Assembly (NCBI GenBank): GCA_017307375.1
Contig: JAFKFH010000009.1
Location: 186,001 to 250,000, forward strand
From: Alphaproteobacteria bacterium
GTDB lineage: Bacteria; Pseudomonadota; Alphaproteobacteria; Ferrovibrionales; Ferrovibrionaceae
Direction: 5' to 3'
DNA: 64,000 nucleotides
In this document: positions 36,987 to 46,104 of the stretch, piece after piece
Layout of the letters: every line of letters starts with the position of its first letter
Position numbering within the stretch: position 1 is the stretch's first letter
Position numbers and translations under genes: made by a program
Notes under the pieces: generated by a model
Database searches by the model: none
Told to the model about the DNA's origin: nothing
Seen by the model: the letters and a program-made list of their open reading frames with translations, nothing else

Positions 36987-37963
36987 GCCATGTAGTAGTC
37001 GCGATACCATTGCACGAAACGCGGAATCCCGACATCGATCGGCGTCGATGGCTGGAAGCCGAGGTCCTGCTGGATCGCATCGATGTCGGCGGCCGAGGCC
37101 CGCACGTCGCCCGGCTGCATCGGCATCAGGTTGCGCCGGGCCGTCTTGCCCAGCGTCTGTTCCAGCACCGTCACCATCCGCTCAAGCGGTTCGGGACGGT
37201 GATTGCCGATATTGTAGAGCCGCGCTGGCGCCGCCTTGCCGTCATCGCCCGGCGGATGGTCGAGCACGGCGATCACCCCGGCGACGATGTCGTCGATATA
37301 GGTGAAATCGCGGCTCATCTCGCCGCCGTTGTAGAGGTCGATCGGCCGGTCTTCCAGGATCGCCTTGGTGAACAGGAACAGCGCCATGTCGGGCCGGCCC
37401 CAGGGCCCGTAGACGGTGAAGAAGCGCAGGCCAGTCTGGGGCAGGCGGTAGAGATGGGCGTAGGAATGCGAGATCAGTTCGTCGGCCCGCTTGGTCGCGG
37501 CATAGAGCGAGACCGGCTGGTCGACCCGGTCCTCGACCGAGAACGGCAGCTTCTCGTTGCCGCCATAGACCGACGACGACGAGGCATAGACGAAATGCCG
37601 GGTCTTCAGCGCCCGCGCCAGTTCCAGCATCACCGTATGGCCCAGCACGTTCGACTGGATATAGGCAAACGGGTTGGTCAGCGAATAGCGCACGCCGGCC
37701 TGGGCGGCGAGATGGATGATCCGGTCGATGCCGGGATGGCTGGCGCCGAGGCCGAGAATGGCGTCGCGATCGGAAATGTCGGCCTCGACGAACGTGAACG
37801 CGCCGAACGCACCGAGCCGCGCCAGGCGGGCGCGCTTCAGCCGGACGTCGTAATAATCGTTGACGTTGTCGACCCCGACCACCCGCTCACCCCGCGCCAG
37901 CAGCGCGGTGGCCACGTGATAGCCGATGAAGCCGGCAACGCCGGTGACGAGAACCGTCATCAC
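36983..37963 (-). CDS. UDP-glucuronate 4-epimerase-type NAD-dependent epimerase
   Basis: A 326-residue extended SDR. The cofactor motif is 'TGVAGFIGYHVATALLARGERVVGVDNVNDYYD', the catalytic 'SSSSVYGG' and YAATK (Tyr-x3-Lys, about residue 148) follow, and 'FTVYGPWGRPDMA' binds the UDP-sugar. This combination is that of the UDP-glucuronate 4-epimerase (LspL/CapI) branch, which makes UDP-galacturonate for surface polysaccharides. It is the first gene of a three-gene unit with two thioesterases, an odd pairing that may simply reflect overlap. Confidence 0.88.
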   Translation of the reverse strand: MMTVLVTGVAGFIGYHVATALLARGERVVGVDNVNDYYDVRLKRARLARLGAFGAFTFVEADISDRDAILGLGASHPGIDRIIHLAAQAGVRYSLTNPFAYIQSNVLGHTVMLELARALKTRHFVYASSSSVYGGNEKLPFSVEDRVDQPVSLYAATKRADELISHSYAHLYRLPQTGLRFFTVYGPWGRPDMALFLFTKAILEDRPIDLYNGGEMSRDFTYIDDIVAGVIAVLDHPPGDDGKAAPARLYNIGNHRPEPLERMVTVLEQTLGKTARRNLMPMQPGDVRASAADIDAIQQDLGFQPSTPIDVGIPRFVQWYRDYYMA

Positions 37964-38185
37964 CCCTCCAAATCTCTCAGGCGCGCGGGAAGATAGACCG
38001 GACCGGCCGCCCCGTCACCACCTGACATCCGCCACCTCCCGATGGTGTGAGATTTAAGCGATTCTGCCGGTTTCGACGGCAAACGGGCAAGGTTGCGCAA
38101 CATCCTTGTCGTTTTGCCAGACAAGTAGAAACAGAATATCACAAGAAGAAGAAAAAATGAAAAAAGGTCAACACTACTTACCTAA

Positions 38186-38214
38186 TTGACATTGATCAGT
38201 CGCCGCCCTAGTGT
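38186..38214 (+). promoter_or_regulatory. Sigma-70-type promoter of the indolepyruvate oxidoreductase gene
   Basis: TTGACA at 38186-38191 and TAGTGT at 38209-38214 are spaced by exactly 17 bp in an AT-rich stretch. Transcription would start near 38221, giving a leader of about 28 nt with GGGAGG at 38231-38236. Confidence 0.55.
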
Positions 38215-38248
38215 TGCTACAAGTCGATATGGGAGGACAGAGCCAGCC

Positions 38249-41200
38249 ATGACGCTCGCCAATGTAACGCTCGACGACAAATACGCGCTCGACAAGGGCC
38301 GGGTGTTCCTGACCGGCACGCAGGCCTTGGTCCGCCTGCCGCTGATGCAGCGTCAACGCGATCTGGCCGACGGGCTGAACACTGCCGGCTTCATCTCCGG
38401 TTACCGCGGCTCACCGCTTGGCATGTTCGACCAGTCGCTGTGGAAGGCGAAGAAGTTCCTCAAGGAGAGCCATATCCACTTTCAGCCCGGGCTGAACGAG
38501 GATCTGGCCGCGACCTCGGTCTGGGGCAGCCAGCAGCTCAATCTTTTCCCCCAGGCACGCTACGACGGCGTGTTCTCGATGTGGTACGGCAAGGGCCCGG
38601 GCGTCGACCGCTCGATGGACGTGATCCGCCATGCCAATGCCGCCGGCACGTCCAGGCATGGTGGCGTGCTGCTGCTGATCGGCGACGACCACGCCGCGGC
38701 CTCGTCGACCGTGCCGCACCAGAACGAACACAACATGATGTCGGTCATGGTGCCGATGCTGAACCCGGCCAGCGTCCAGGAATATCTGGATTACGGCCTG
38801 CTCGGCTGGGCGATGAGCCGGTTTTCCGGCTGCTGGGTCGCGTTCAAGTGCCAGACCGAAACCGTCGAGAGCTCGGCGTCGGTCCATGTCGACCCGTCGC
38901 GGCTGCAGATCATCCTGCCGGAGATCGAGATTCCCACCGGCGGCCTCAATATCCGCTGGCCCGACGCGGTGCTCGAGGCGGAAGACCGGCTGCAGCGCCA
39001 CAAGGTCTATGCGGCGTTGGAATTTGCCCGCGCCAACAAGCTCGACCGCATCGTCATCGACGCGCCCAAGCCCAGGCTCGGCATCATCACCACGGGCAAG
39101 TCCTATCTCGACGTCCGCCAGGCGTTCGACGATCTGGGAATCGACGACAAGCTGGCCGCCGAGATCGGCATCCGGCTCTACAAGGTCGGCATGGTCTGGC
39201 CGCTGGAGCGCGAGGGCGCCCGCCACTTCGCCGAAGGGCTCGAGGAAGTCCTGGTCGTCGAGGAGAAGCGGGCGGTCATCGAGAACCAGCTGAAGGAACA
39301 GCTCTACAACTGGCGCGAGGACGTGCGCCCCCGCGTCGTCGGCAAGTTCGACGAGAACCGGGCGTGGCTGTTGCCGGCATCCGGGGAGCTGACGCCGTCG
39401 ATCGTCGCCCGCGTCATTGCCGCGCGGATCCGCCGCTTCTACAATTCGGCCCGCATCGAGGAACGGCTGGAGCTGATCGAGGCCAAGGAACGCGCGCTGA
39501 GCACCGCGACCGCGAGCGTGCCGCGCATTCCCTATTTCTGCTCGGGCTGTCCGCACAACACCTCGACCAAGGTGCCGGAGGGAAGCCGGGCGGTCGCCGG
39601 CATCGGCTGCCACTACATGGCGGTATGGATGGACCGCTCGACCGCGACCTTCACCCAGATGGGCGGCGAAGGCACCCCGTGGATCGGTCAGGCGCCGTTC
39701 ACCGACGAGAAGCACGTCTTCACCAATCTCGGCGACGGCACCTACTATCACTCCGGCCTGCTGGCGATCCGCGCCGCGGTCGCCTCCGGCGTCAACATCA
39801 CCTACAAGATTCTCTACAACGACGCCGTCGCGATGACCGGCGGCCAGCACCATGACGGTCCGCTGACCCCGCGCGACATCGCCTTCCAGGTTCATGCCGA
39901 AGGGGTGAAGAAGATGGTCGTCGTCACCGACGAGCCGGACAAGTACCCGGTCGGCTACGACTGGCCGGCCGGCGTCACGGTCCATCATCGCGACGAACTG
40001 GACCGGCTGCAGCGTGAATTCCGCGAGGTCGAGGGCTGCACCGTCATCATCTACGACCAGACCTGTGCGGCCGAAAAACGCCGCCGGCGCAAGCGCGGCA
40101 CCTTCCCCGACCCGGACAAGCGCCTGTTCATCAACGAACTGGTCTGCGAAGGCTGCGGCGATTGCGGCGTTGCCTCGAACTGCGTCGCCGTCGAACCCGC
40201 CGAGACCGAGTTCGGCCGCAAGCGCCGGATCAACCAGTCGAGCTGCAACAAGGACTTCTCCTGCGCCAACGGCTTCTGCCCGAGCTTCGTGTCGGTCGAG
40301 GGCGGGCGGCTGAAGCGGGCCAAGGTCGCGCGCAACAAGGAAGCCGCCAACGATCCGTTCGCCGCGCTGACCCCGCCGGCCCTGCCCGCGCTGGACGAGC
40401 CCTACAACATTCTGATCACCGGCGTCGGCGGCACCGGTGTCGTGACCATCGGCGCGGTGCTCGGCATGGCCGCGCATATGGAAGGCAAGGGCGTCACCGT
40501 TCTCGACCAGACCGGCCTGGCGCAGAAGAACGGCGCGGTCATCTCGCATTTCCGCGTGGCCGCCAATCCGGAAGACATCCATGCCGTGCGCATCGCCACC
40601 GCCGATGCCAACCTGCTGCTCGGCTGCGACATGCTGGTCGCCGGCTCGAACGACGCGCTGTCGCGGCTGCGCTCGGGGCAGACGCATGCCGTCATCAACA
40701 GCCACCTGACCCCGACCGCCGCCTTCACCCGCGCCCCCGACATGAACTTCCGCGAGCGCGAGACGCTCGAGGCGATCCGGCGCGGGGCCGGCGACAACCT
40801 GTCGGAATTCCTCGATGCGACCCGCATCGCCACCGCGCTGATGGGCGATGCCATCGCCTCGAACATGTTCCTGCTGGGTCATGCCTTCCAGCGCGGCCTG
40901 ATCCCGATCTCGGGCGAGGCGATCGAGAAGGCGATCGAGCTGAACGGCGCAGCGGTCGAATCGAACAAGCGGGCCTTCGCCTGGGGTCGGCTTAATGCGG
41001 TCGACCCGCGTGCGGTCGAGGCCGCGGCCAAGCCGCAGATGCCGGCCGAGCGGGAGCCGGTCGCCCAGACGGTCGACGATATCGTCGCCAAGCGGATGGC
41101 CTTCCTGACCGACTACCAGGACGCCGCCTATGCACGCCGTTACGCCGACCTGGTGGCCAGGATGCGCAGTGCCGAGGAAACCCGCGCGCCCGGCTCGGAC

Positions 41201-41731
41201 AAGCTGGCCGAGGCGGTGGCGCGCTACGCCTTCAAGCTGATGGCCTACAAGGACGAATACGAGGTCGCCCGGCTCTACACCTCGGGCGATTTCAAGAAGG
41301 CGCTCGACGCGCAGTTCGAGGGTGATTACCGGCTGAAGTTCCATCTCGCCCCGCCGGCCTTCGCCCCGCGCGACCCGGTGTCGGGCAAGCTGAAGAAGAT
41401 CCAGCTGGGCGGCTGGACGATGACCGCGTTCAAGGCACTGGCCAAGATGAAGCGGCTGCGCGGTACCGGTCTCGACATCTTCGGCCGGACCGAGGAACGG
41501 CAGACCGAGCGCCGGTTGATCGATGACTACGTCGCGCTGGTCGACGAAATCGCCCGCACGGTCACGCCGGCGACCGCGAACCTCGCCGTGGCGCTCCTCA
41601 AGCTGCCCGAGGAGATACGGGGCTACGGCCATGTCAAGGAAGCGAACCTGAAGAAGGCCGAGGCACGCAAGGCCGAGTTGCTGGCCGCCTATCGCACTGG
41701 TGGTGCGCCGGCCGCGCAGGCTGCCGAATAG
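38249..41731 (+). CDS. Fused indolepyruvate:ferredoxin oxidoreductase (alpha-gamma fusion)
   Basis: A 1160-residue enzyme of the 2-oxoacid:ferredoxin oxidoreductase family in which IorA-like and IorB-like parts are one chain. The N-terminal pyrimidine domain starts with 'VFLTGTQALVRLPLMQRQRDLADGLNTAGF'. The TPP-binding region is around 'HVFTNLGDGTYYHSG' and 'YNDAVAMTGGQ'. A Cys-rich ferredoxin-like insert follows ('CEGCGDCGVASNC' and 'SSCNKDFSCANGFCPSF', about residues 633-685), and the gamma domain is 'ILITGVGGTGVVTIGAVLGMAAH' (about 717). It decarboxylates aryl-pyruvates to acyl-CoA, reducing ferredoxin. Aerobic bacteria use it in aromatic amino acid breakdown. Confidence 0.93.
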   Translation: MTLANVTLDDKYALDKGRVFLTGTQALVRLPLMQRQRDLADGLNTAGFISGYRGSPLGMFDQSLWKAKKFLKESHIHFQPGLNEDLAATSVWGSQQLNLFPQARYDGVFSMWYGKGPGVDRSMDVIRHANAAGTSRHGGVLLLIGDDHAAASSTVPHQNEHNMMSVMVPMLNPASVQEYLDYGLLGWAMSRFSGCWVAFKCQTETVESSASVHVDPSRLQIILPEIEIPTGGLNIRWPDAVLEAEDRLQRHKVYAALEFARANKLDRIVIDAPKPRLGIITTGKSYLDVRQAFDDLGIDDKLAAEIGIRLYKVGMVWPLEREGARHFAEGLEEVLVVEEKRAVIENQLKEQLYNWREDVRPRVVGKFDENRAWLLPASGELTPSIVARVIAARIRRFYNSARIEERLELIEAKERALSTATASVPRIPYFCSGCPHNTSTKVPEGSRAVAGIGCHYMAVWMDRSTATFTQMGGEGTPWIGQAPFTDEKHVFTNLGDGTYYHSGLLAIRAAVASGVNITYKILYNDAVAMTGGQHHDGPLTPRDIAFQVHAEGVKKMVVVTDEPDKYPVGYDWPAGVTVHHRDELDRLQREFREVEGCTVIIYDQTCAAEKRRRRKRGTFPDPDKRLFINELVCEGCGDCGVASNCVAVEPAETEFGRKRRINQSSCNKDFSCANGFCPSFVSVEGGRLKRAKVARNKEAANDPFAALTPPALPALDEPYNILITGVGGTGVVTIGAVLGMAAHMEGKGVTVLDQTGLAQKNGAVISHFRVAANPEDIHAVRIATADANLLLGCDMLVAGSNDALSRLRSGQTHAVINSHLTPTAAFTRAPDMNFRERETLEAIRRGAGDNLSEFLDATRIATALMGDAIASNMFLLGHAFQRGLIPISGEAIEKAIELNGAAVESNKRAFAWGRLNAVDPRAVEAAAKPQMPAEREPVAQTVDDIVAKRMAFLTDYQDAAYARRYADLVARMRSAEETRAPGSDKLAEAVARYAFKLMAYKDEYEVARLYTSGDFKKALDAQFEGDYRLKFHLAPPAFAPRDPVSGKLKKIQLGGWTMTAFKALAKMKRLRGTGLDIFGRTEERQTERRLIDDYVALVDEIARTVTPATANLAVALLKLPEEIRGYGHVKEANLKKAEARKAELLAAYRTGGAPAAQAAE

Positions 41732-41745
41732 CTGACGATATTCCT

Positions 41746-41771
41746 GCCGCGGGATCCGGCGATCCCGCGGC
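41746..41771 (+). terminator. Hairpin after the oxidoreductase gene
   Basis: An 11-bp perfect stem (41746-41756 with 41761-41771) with a four-base loop lies 15 bp after the stop. No T run follows, so termination is plausible but not certain. Confidence 0.5.
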
Positions 41772-41922
41772 CGCTGTCATCGATGAGAAAATAAGCCGTC
41801 ATCTGTCCGTCATCGAACTGCCTTCATAAAAATTTCACCTGACTTCGGCTTTTGCCTACAACATATAGTGGCCCTGTGGATTACGGACCCGGACAAGTTC
41901 GTCTGGTACAGGAGCCGCGCCG

Positions 41923-42795
41923 ATGACGATGACGCTGCGCCCGCATCGCTACCGGGCGATCTGGATTTCCGACGTCCATCTCGGTACCCGTGGCTGCAAG
42001 GCCTATTTCCTGCTCGATTTCCTGCGCGCCACGCACAGCGACGCGCTCTACCTGGTCGGCGACATCGTCGATGGCTGGCGCCTGAAGAAGTCGTGGTACT
42101 GGCACCAGTCGCATAACGACGTGGTCCAGAAGATCCTGCGCAAGGCGCGCAAGGGCACGCGGGTCGTCTACATCCCCGGCAACCACGACGAGGCGCTTCG
42201 CGACTATACCGCGCTGCAGTTCGGCGGAATCGAGGTGATGGCCGAGGCCATTCACGAGACAGTCGACGGCAGGCGCCTGCTGGTCATTCACGGCGACCAG
42301 TTCGACGGTGTCATGCGCTATGCCAAGTGGCTCGCCTTCCTGGGCGACGCCGCCTACACGATGGCGCTGGCGCTGAACACCTGGTTCAACCACGCCCGCC
42401 TCAAGCTGGGCCTGCCCTACTGGTCGCTGTCGGCCTATCTGAAGCACCGGGTCAAGAACGCGGTCGCCTATGTCTCGGAATTCGAGACCGTGGTCGCGGC
42501 CGAGGCGCGGCGGCGGCGGGTCGACGGGGTGGTCTGCGGCCATATCCATCATCCGGAAATCCGCGAGATCGACGGCATCCTCTATTGCAACGACGGCGAC
42601 TGGGTCGAAAGCTGCTCGGCCCTGGTCGAGCATCTCGACGGCCGGCTGGAAATCCTGCGCTGGGCCGACATCCGCGGCACCGTGCCGATCGGCAACCTGT
42701 CCTTTCCAGGAACCGACACCGACCACCATGACGAACCCGACCTGTTGCCGCTGCCCGAGCCGGCCAACAGCGTCGACCTGCCGCGACCAGCATGA
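41923..42795 (+). CDS. LpxH-like metallophosphoesterase
   Basis: A 290-residue calcineurin-like phosphoesterase. All metal motifs are visible: 'WISDVHLGTRGCKAYFLLDFLR' (DxH), 'LVGDIVDGW' (GDxxD), 'IPGNHDE' (GNHD), 'VIHGDQFD' and 'VCGHIHHPEI' (GHxH). It belongs to the branch often named UDP-2,3-diacylglucosamine diphosphatase, but alphaproteobacteria usually use LpxI for lipid A, so the substrate is open. The start at ATG 41923 lies after a 191-bp gap. Its end overlaps the following glycosyltransferase start by 4 bp (42792-42795), a conserved pairing. Confidence 0.9.
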   Translation: MTMTLRPHRYRAIWISDVHLGTRGCKAYFLLDFLRATHSDALYLVGDIVDGWRLKKSWYWHQSHNDVVQKILRKARKGTRVVYIPGNHDEALRDYTALQFGGIEVMAEAIHETVDGRRLLVIHGDQFDGVMRYAKWLAFLGDAAYTMALALNTWFNHARLKLGLPYWSLSAYLKHRVKNAVAYVSEFETVVAAEARRRRVDGVVCGHIHHPEIREIDGILYCNDGDWVESCSALVEHLDGRLEILRWADIRGTVPIGNLSFPGTDTDHHDEPDLLPLPEPANSVDLPRPA

Positions 42796-43811
42796 ACATC
42801 GTCATCGTCAGCGACGCCTGGGCGCCGCAGGTCAACGGCGTGGTCCGCACGCTGGAGGCGATGACCCGCGAGCTGCGCGACCTCGGCCACCGGGTCGAGG
42901 TGATCGGGCCGGCCGAATTCCCGACGATGCCGATGCCGAGCTACCCGGAGATCCGCCTGGCGCTGCTGCCCTATCGCCGGCTGACCAGGCGGATCGAGGC
43001 GATGCAGCCCTGCGCCATCCATATCGCGACCGAAGGGCCGCTGGGGCATGCCGCGCGGCGCTATTGCCGGCGCCGCGGCCTGCCGTTCACCACCGCGGTG
43101 CACACGCTGTTCCCCGAGTACATTCACGCCCGCATCCGCCTGCCCGTTCGTCTATCCTATGCCTATATGCGCTGGTTCCATCGCCCCGCGACACGGGTGA
43201 TGGTGGCGACCGACACGGTCGAGCGCCAGTTGCATGGCCGCGGCTTCGGCCGGCTGACACGATGGACCCGGGGGGTCGACACCTCGCTCTATCGGCCCCG
43301 GCCGGACGAACGCGACTTCCTTGGGCTGCCACGCCCGATCTGGCTCTATGTCGGCCGGGTCGCGGTCGAGAAGAACATCGATGCCTTCCTGTCGCTCGAC
43401 CTGCCGGGTTCGAAGCTGGTGGTCGGTGACGGACCGCAGCGCGCGGCGCTGCAACGGCGCTTTCCCCACGCCCACTTCGTCGGGGCCAAGTTCGGCGACG
43501 ACCTGGCGCGTCACTATGCCGCCGCCGACACCTTCGTCTTTCCCAGCCGAACCGACACCTTCGGCCTCGTCGTGCTGGAGGCGCTGGCCTGCGGCCTGCC
43601 GGTGGCGGCATACCCGGTCCAGGGGCCGCGCGACCTGCTCGAAGGCAGCGGCGTCGGTGTCCTCGACGAGGATCTCGGCCGTGCCGCCCGCGCCGCGCTG
43701 CAGATCCCGCGCGAGGCCTGCGTCGCCTTCGCCGACAGCCGCGGCTGGCGCCGTTCGGCCGAGCAGTTCCTCGAAGCGCTGGCGCCGTTCGAGACCGACT
43801 GGGCCAGCTGA
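42792..43811 (+). CDS. GT4 glycosyltransferase coupled to the LpxH-like gene
   Basis: A 339-residue GT-B glycosyltransferase: 'IVIVSDAWAPQVNGVVRTLEAMTRELRDLGHRVEVIGP' at the N-terminus, 'WLYVGRVAVEKNIDAFLSLDLPGSKLVVGDGPQ' in the middle and 'FVFPSRTDTFGLVVLEALACGLPVAAYPVQGP' for the nucleotide sugar. This pattern is that of alpha-mannosyl- or glucosyltransferases acting on glycolipids such as phosphatidylinositol or diacylglycerol. Translational coupling with a phosphoesterase suggests they act on one glycolipid pathway. Confidence 0.9.
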   Translation: MNIVIVSDAWAPQVNGVVRTLEAMTRELRDLGHRVEVIGPAEFPTMPMPSYPEIRLALLPYRRLTRRIEAMQPCAIHIATEGPLGHAARRYCRRRGLPFTTAVHTLFPEYIHARIRLPVRLSYAYMRWFHRPATRVMVATDTVERQLHGRGFGRLTRWTRGVDTSLYRPRPDERDFLGLPRPIWLYVGRVAVEKNIDAFLSLDLPGSKLVVGDGPQRAALQRRFPHAHFVGAKFGDDLARHYAAADTFVFPSRTDTFGLVVLEALACGLPVAAYPVQGPRDLLEGSGVGVLDEDLGRAARAALQIPREACVAFADSRGWRRSAEQFLEALAPFETDWAS

Positions 43812-43813
43812 CG

Positions 43814-43845
43814 AAAAATCCCCGCCCCAGGGAATCGGGGCGGGG
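43814..43845. terminator. Bidirectional terminator between convergent genes
   Basis: The stem CCCCGCCCC (43820-43828)/GGGGCGGGG (43837-43845) lies between the plus-strand glycosyltransferase and the minus-strand binding-protein gene. The AAAAA at 43814-43818 gives a T run for minus-strand transcripts; plus-strand transcripts end with no T run. Confidence 0.75.
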
Positions 43846-43902
43846 CGGAAACCAGCCGGAAGGATGACCGCGCCGATGGGGACGGGCCAAGGGCGGTCCC
43901 GA

Positions 43903-44994
43903 TCAGTCCGCAATCGCCTCGGCCCGGTCGCCGATCCAGCGATAGACCCTGTAGCCTGGCGAGCGGTTATCGCCCTTGGCATCGAAGGCGATATCACCGA
44001 CCACCGTCGGCACCGGCGTGGCACGCAGAGCGGCCGCGACCTTGGCGGCGGCGTCGCTGCCGGCGCGCCGCAGCCCTTCCGCCAGTACCTGAATCTGGGC
44101 GTAGGCGTAGAGCGTATAGCCTTCGGCCGCCATGCCGCGGTCACGCAGACGCCGCACCGCGTCGGCTGCAGACGGGATCTGCGTCGCATCGGGCGGGAAG
44201 GTGAAATAGATCCGGTCGACCAGCGGCCCGACGATGGCCGGCAGGTCGGCATTCTGCAGACCGTCGCCACCGACCATGACAAGGTCGAGGCCGGCGGCAT
44301 CGGCCTGGCGCAGGATCAGGCCCGCCTCGGCGTGGTAGCCGCCGAAGAACAGCACCTTGACCTTGGCCGCCTTCAGATGGCTGACCAGGGCGGTATAATC
44401 CTTCTCGCCGGCGTTTACCGCACCGGCGAACACGATCGGCTGGCCGGCCGCCGCCAGATCCTGCCTGACCAGCCTTGCCAGCCCCGCGCCGAACGGGCTC
44501 TTGTCGTCCAGCACCGCCGTGGCTTGGCCCGGGAAGCGCCTTGTGATGAACGCGGCCGCGATCGGCCCCTGCTGATCGTCGCGGCCGGTCAGGCGGAACA
44601 GATAGGGCAGGCCGCGTTCGGTAATCTGCGGGCTGGTCGAGACCGTCAACTCGACGATACCGGCCTCGGCGTAGACATCGGAGGCCGGCAGGGTCGAACC
44701 GGAGCAGAAATGACCCGCGACGAGCCTGATGCCCGATGCCGCGACGCGATGGGCAACCGCCACTGCCTGCCGAGGTTCGCAGGCGTCGTCCTCGAGCACG
44801 ATCTTGACCGATTGGCCGGCGACTCCGCCGGCCTCGTTGATCGCGGCGGCGGCGGCCTCCGCGCCGTCACGCAGTTGCACGCCATAGGCCGCAAGCGGCC
44901 CGCTCATCGGCCCGGCCACGGCGATACGAATTTCGGCGCGGGCGACCGGTGCCGCCAGCACGGCGGCAGCCATCAGCATGATCCTTATCTTCAT
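43903..44994 (-). CDS. Periplasmic branched-chain amino acid-type binding protein
   Basis: A 363-residue LivJ-like type I periplasmic-binding protein with a signal peptide (cleavage after 'PVARA', residue about 20). The mature protein begins 'EIRIAVAGPMSGPLAAYGVQLRDGAEAAAAAIN', the family signature, and continues with 'IVLEDDACEPRQAVAVAHRV'. No Liv permease or ATPase genes accompany it, so it is an orphan or its partners are elsewhere. It directly follows the ornithine cyclodeaminase family gene (11 bp), suggesting amino acid scavenging. Confidence 0.9.
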   Translation of the reverse strand: MKIRIMLMAAAVLAAPVARAEIRIAVAGPMSGPLAAYGVQLRDGAEAAAAAINEAGGVAGQSVKIVLEDDACEPRQAVAVAHRVAASGIRLVAGHFCSGSTLPASDVYAEAGIVELTVSTSPQITERGLPYLFRLTGRDDQQGPIAAAFITRRFPGQATAVLDDKSPFGAGLARLVRQDLAAAGQPIVFAGAVNAGEKDYTALVSHLKAAKVKVLFFGGYHAEAGLILRQADAAGLDLVMVGGDGLQNADLPAIVGPLVDRIYFTFPPDATQIPSAADAVRRLRDRGMAAEGYTLYAYAQIQVLAEGLRRAGSDAAAKVAAALRATPVPTVVGDIAFDAKGDNRSPGYRVYRWIGDRAEAIAD

Positions 44995-45005
44995 GGCGCG
45001 CCCCT

Positions 45006-46004
45006 TCAGAACCCGACCGTCCGGCCGATGCCGCGGGCACAGGCGGTCGCGTAGGCGATCTCGGCGGCGACCATGTCCTCCATGGCGATGCCCATCGCCT
45101 TGTAGACGGTGATCTGCTCGGCGGAGACGCGGCCCGGCCTGCGGCCGGTCAGCATCTCGCCCAGCGTGATCCCGCTATCGGGTGCAAGTCCGACCAGTTC
45201 GGCGCAGCCGACCGGCGTCGGCTGGAAGGCATCGGCCGTCTCGACGTAGAGCGCATGCCGACGCGGCAGGTCGAACGGCAACTCGCCGCGCGGCGGCGCA
45301 TAGCCGACCGATGAGACATGCGTACCGGGTTTGAGCCATGCCGGTTCGATGACGGGTTCATGGGCATGGCTGGCCAGGCAGACCACGTCCGACCCGCGCA
45401 CCGCCGCCTCGACATCGCGGACCGCGACGGCACGCGGATGAAGGCTTGCCAGCCGCTCGGCATCCTCGAAACGCAGCGAGGCAACCCGGATTTCGGCAAA
45501 ATCGCGAACCAGCGGCAGCAGGCCGAGATGCTCGCGCCCCTGTACCCCTGCTCCGATCAGCGTGGCGATGCGCGCATCGGGCCGCGCCAGTTCGCGCACC
45601 GACAGCACGGCCGAAGCAGCCGTGCGGATGCCGGTGATGTGGGTGCCGTCCATCACGCAGACCGGCAGACCGGTGTCCGCCGCAAACAGGGTGATCATGG
45701 CAAGGTGGTTCGGCCGATCGAGGCCGAGATTGCCTTCGAAGACGTTGACGACCTTGACCATGATATGCCGGCCCGGTCCCCAGGCTGGCATGGCCAGCGA
45801 GAACCCCTTGCCCGGCACGGTGATCTCCGGCCGCGCCGGGCTCTGGATCAGGCCGTCGGCCATGGCCCGGAAACCGTCGGCCAGGCCGTCGAGCAGCGCT
45901 CCCGGCTCGATGGTGCGGGCCACCTCGGTCTCGCTGAGGGTGAGAACCGCGATCTCGCCCTTGACGATCTCGGCGGCGCTGCGAATGGTCGGCATCGCTG
46001 TCAT
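45006..46004 (-). CDS. Ornithine cyclodeaminase/mu-crystallin family enzyme
   Basis: A 332-residue NAD(P)-binding protein with the conserved 'AMPAWGPGRHIMVKVVNVFEGN', 'DGTHITGIRTAASAVLSVRELARP' and the nucleotide motif 'ATLIGAGVQGREHLGLLPLV' (about residues 145-165). Members are ornithine cyclodeaminases, alanine or other imino-acid reductases; the exact substrate cannot be read. GGGGA lies 8 bp before ATG 46004. The likely operon partner is the amino acid-binding protein downstream, and the divergent LysR gene is the likely regulator. Confidence 0.88.
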   Translation of the reverse strand: MTAMPTIRSAAEIVKGEIAVLTLSETEVARTIEPGALLDGLADGFRAMADGLIQSPARPEITVPGKGFSLAMPAWGPGRHIMVKVVNVFEGNLGLDRPNHLAMITLFAADTGLPVCVMDGTHITGIRTAASAVLSVRELARPDARIATLIGAGVQGREHLGLLPLVRDFAEIRVASLRFEDAERLASLHPRAVAVRDVEAAVRGSDVVCLASHAHEPVIEPAWLKPGTHVSSVGYAPPRGELPFDLPRRHALYVETADAFQPTPVGCAELVGLAPDSGITLGEMLTGRRPGRVSAEQITVYKAMGIAMEDMVAAEIAYATACARGIGRTVGF

Positions 46005-46104
46005 GGCATATCCCCTGGATTGGTGCTGCCATGTTTCTAGGTACTGGGATGCCCCCTGGACAAATCAGTTTCCGTCTCTGTCCATAACATGAAATTATGC
46101 TTCC

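Noticed and set aside
38411-41632. Open frame of 1073 codons on the minus strand opposite the indolepyruvate oxidoreductase gene
   Set aside because: GC-rich codon usage removes stops on the opposite strand; the plus-strand product has full family motifs.
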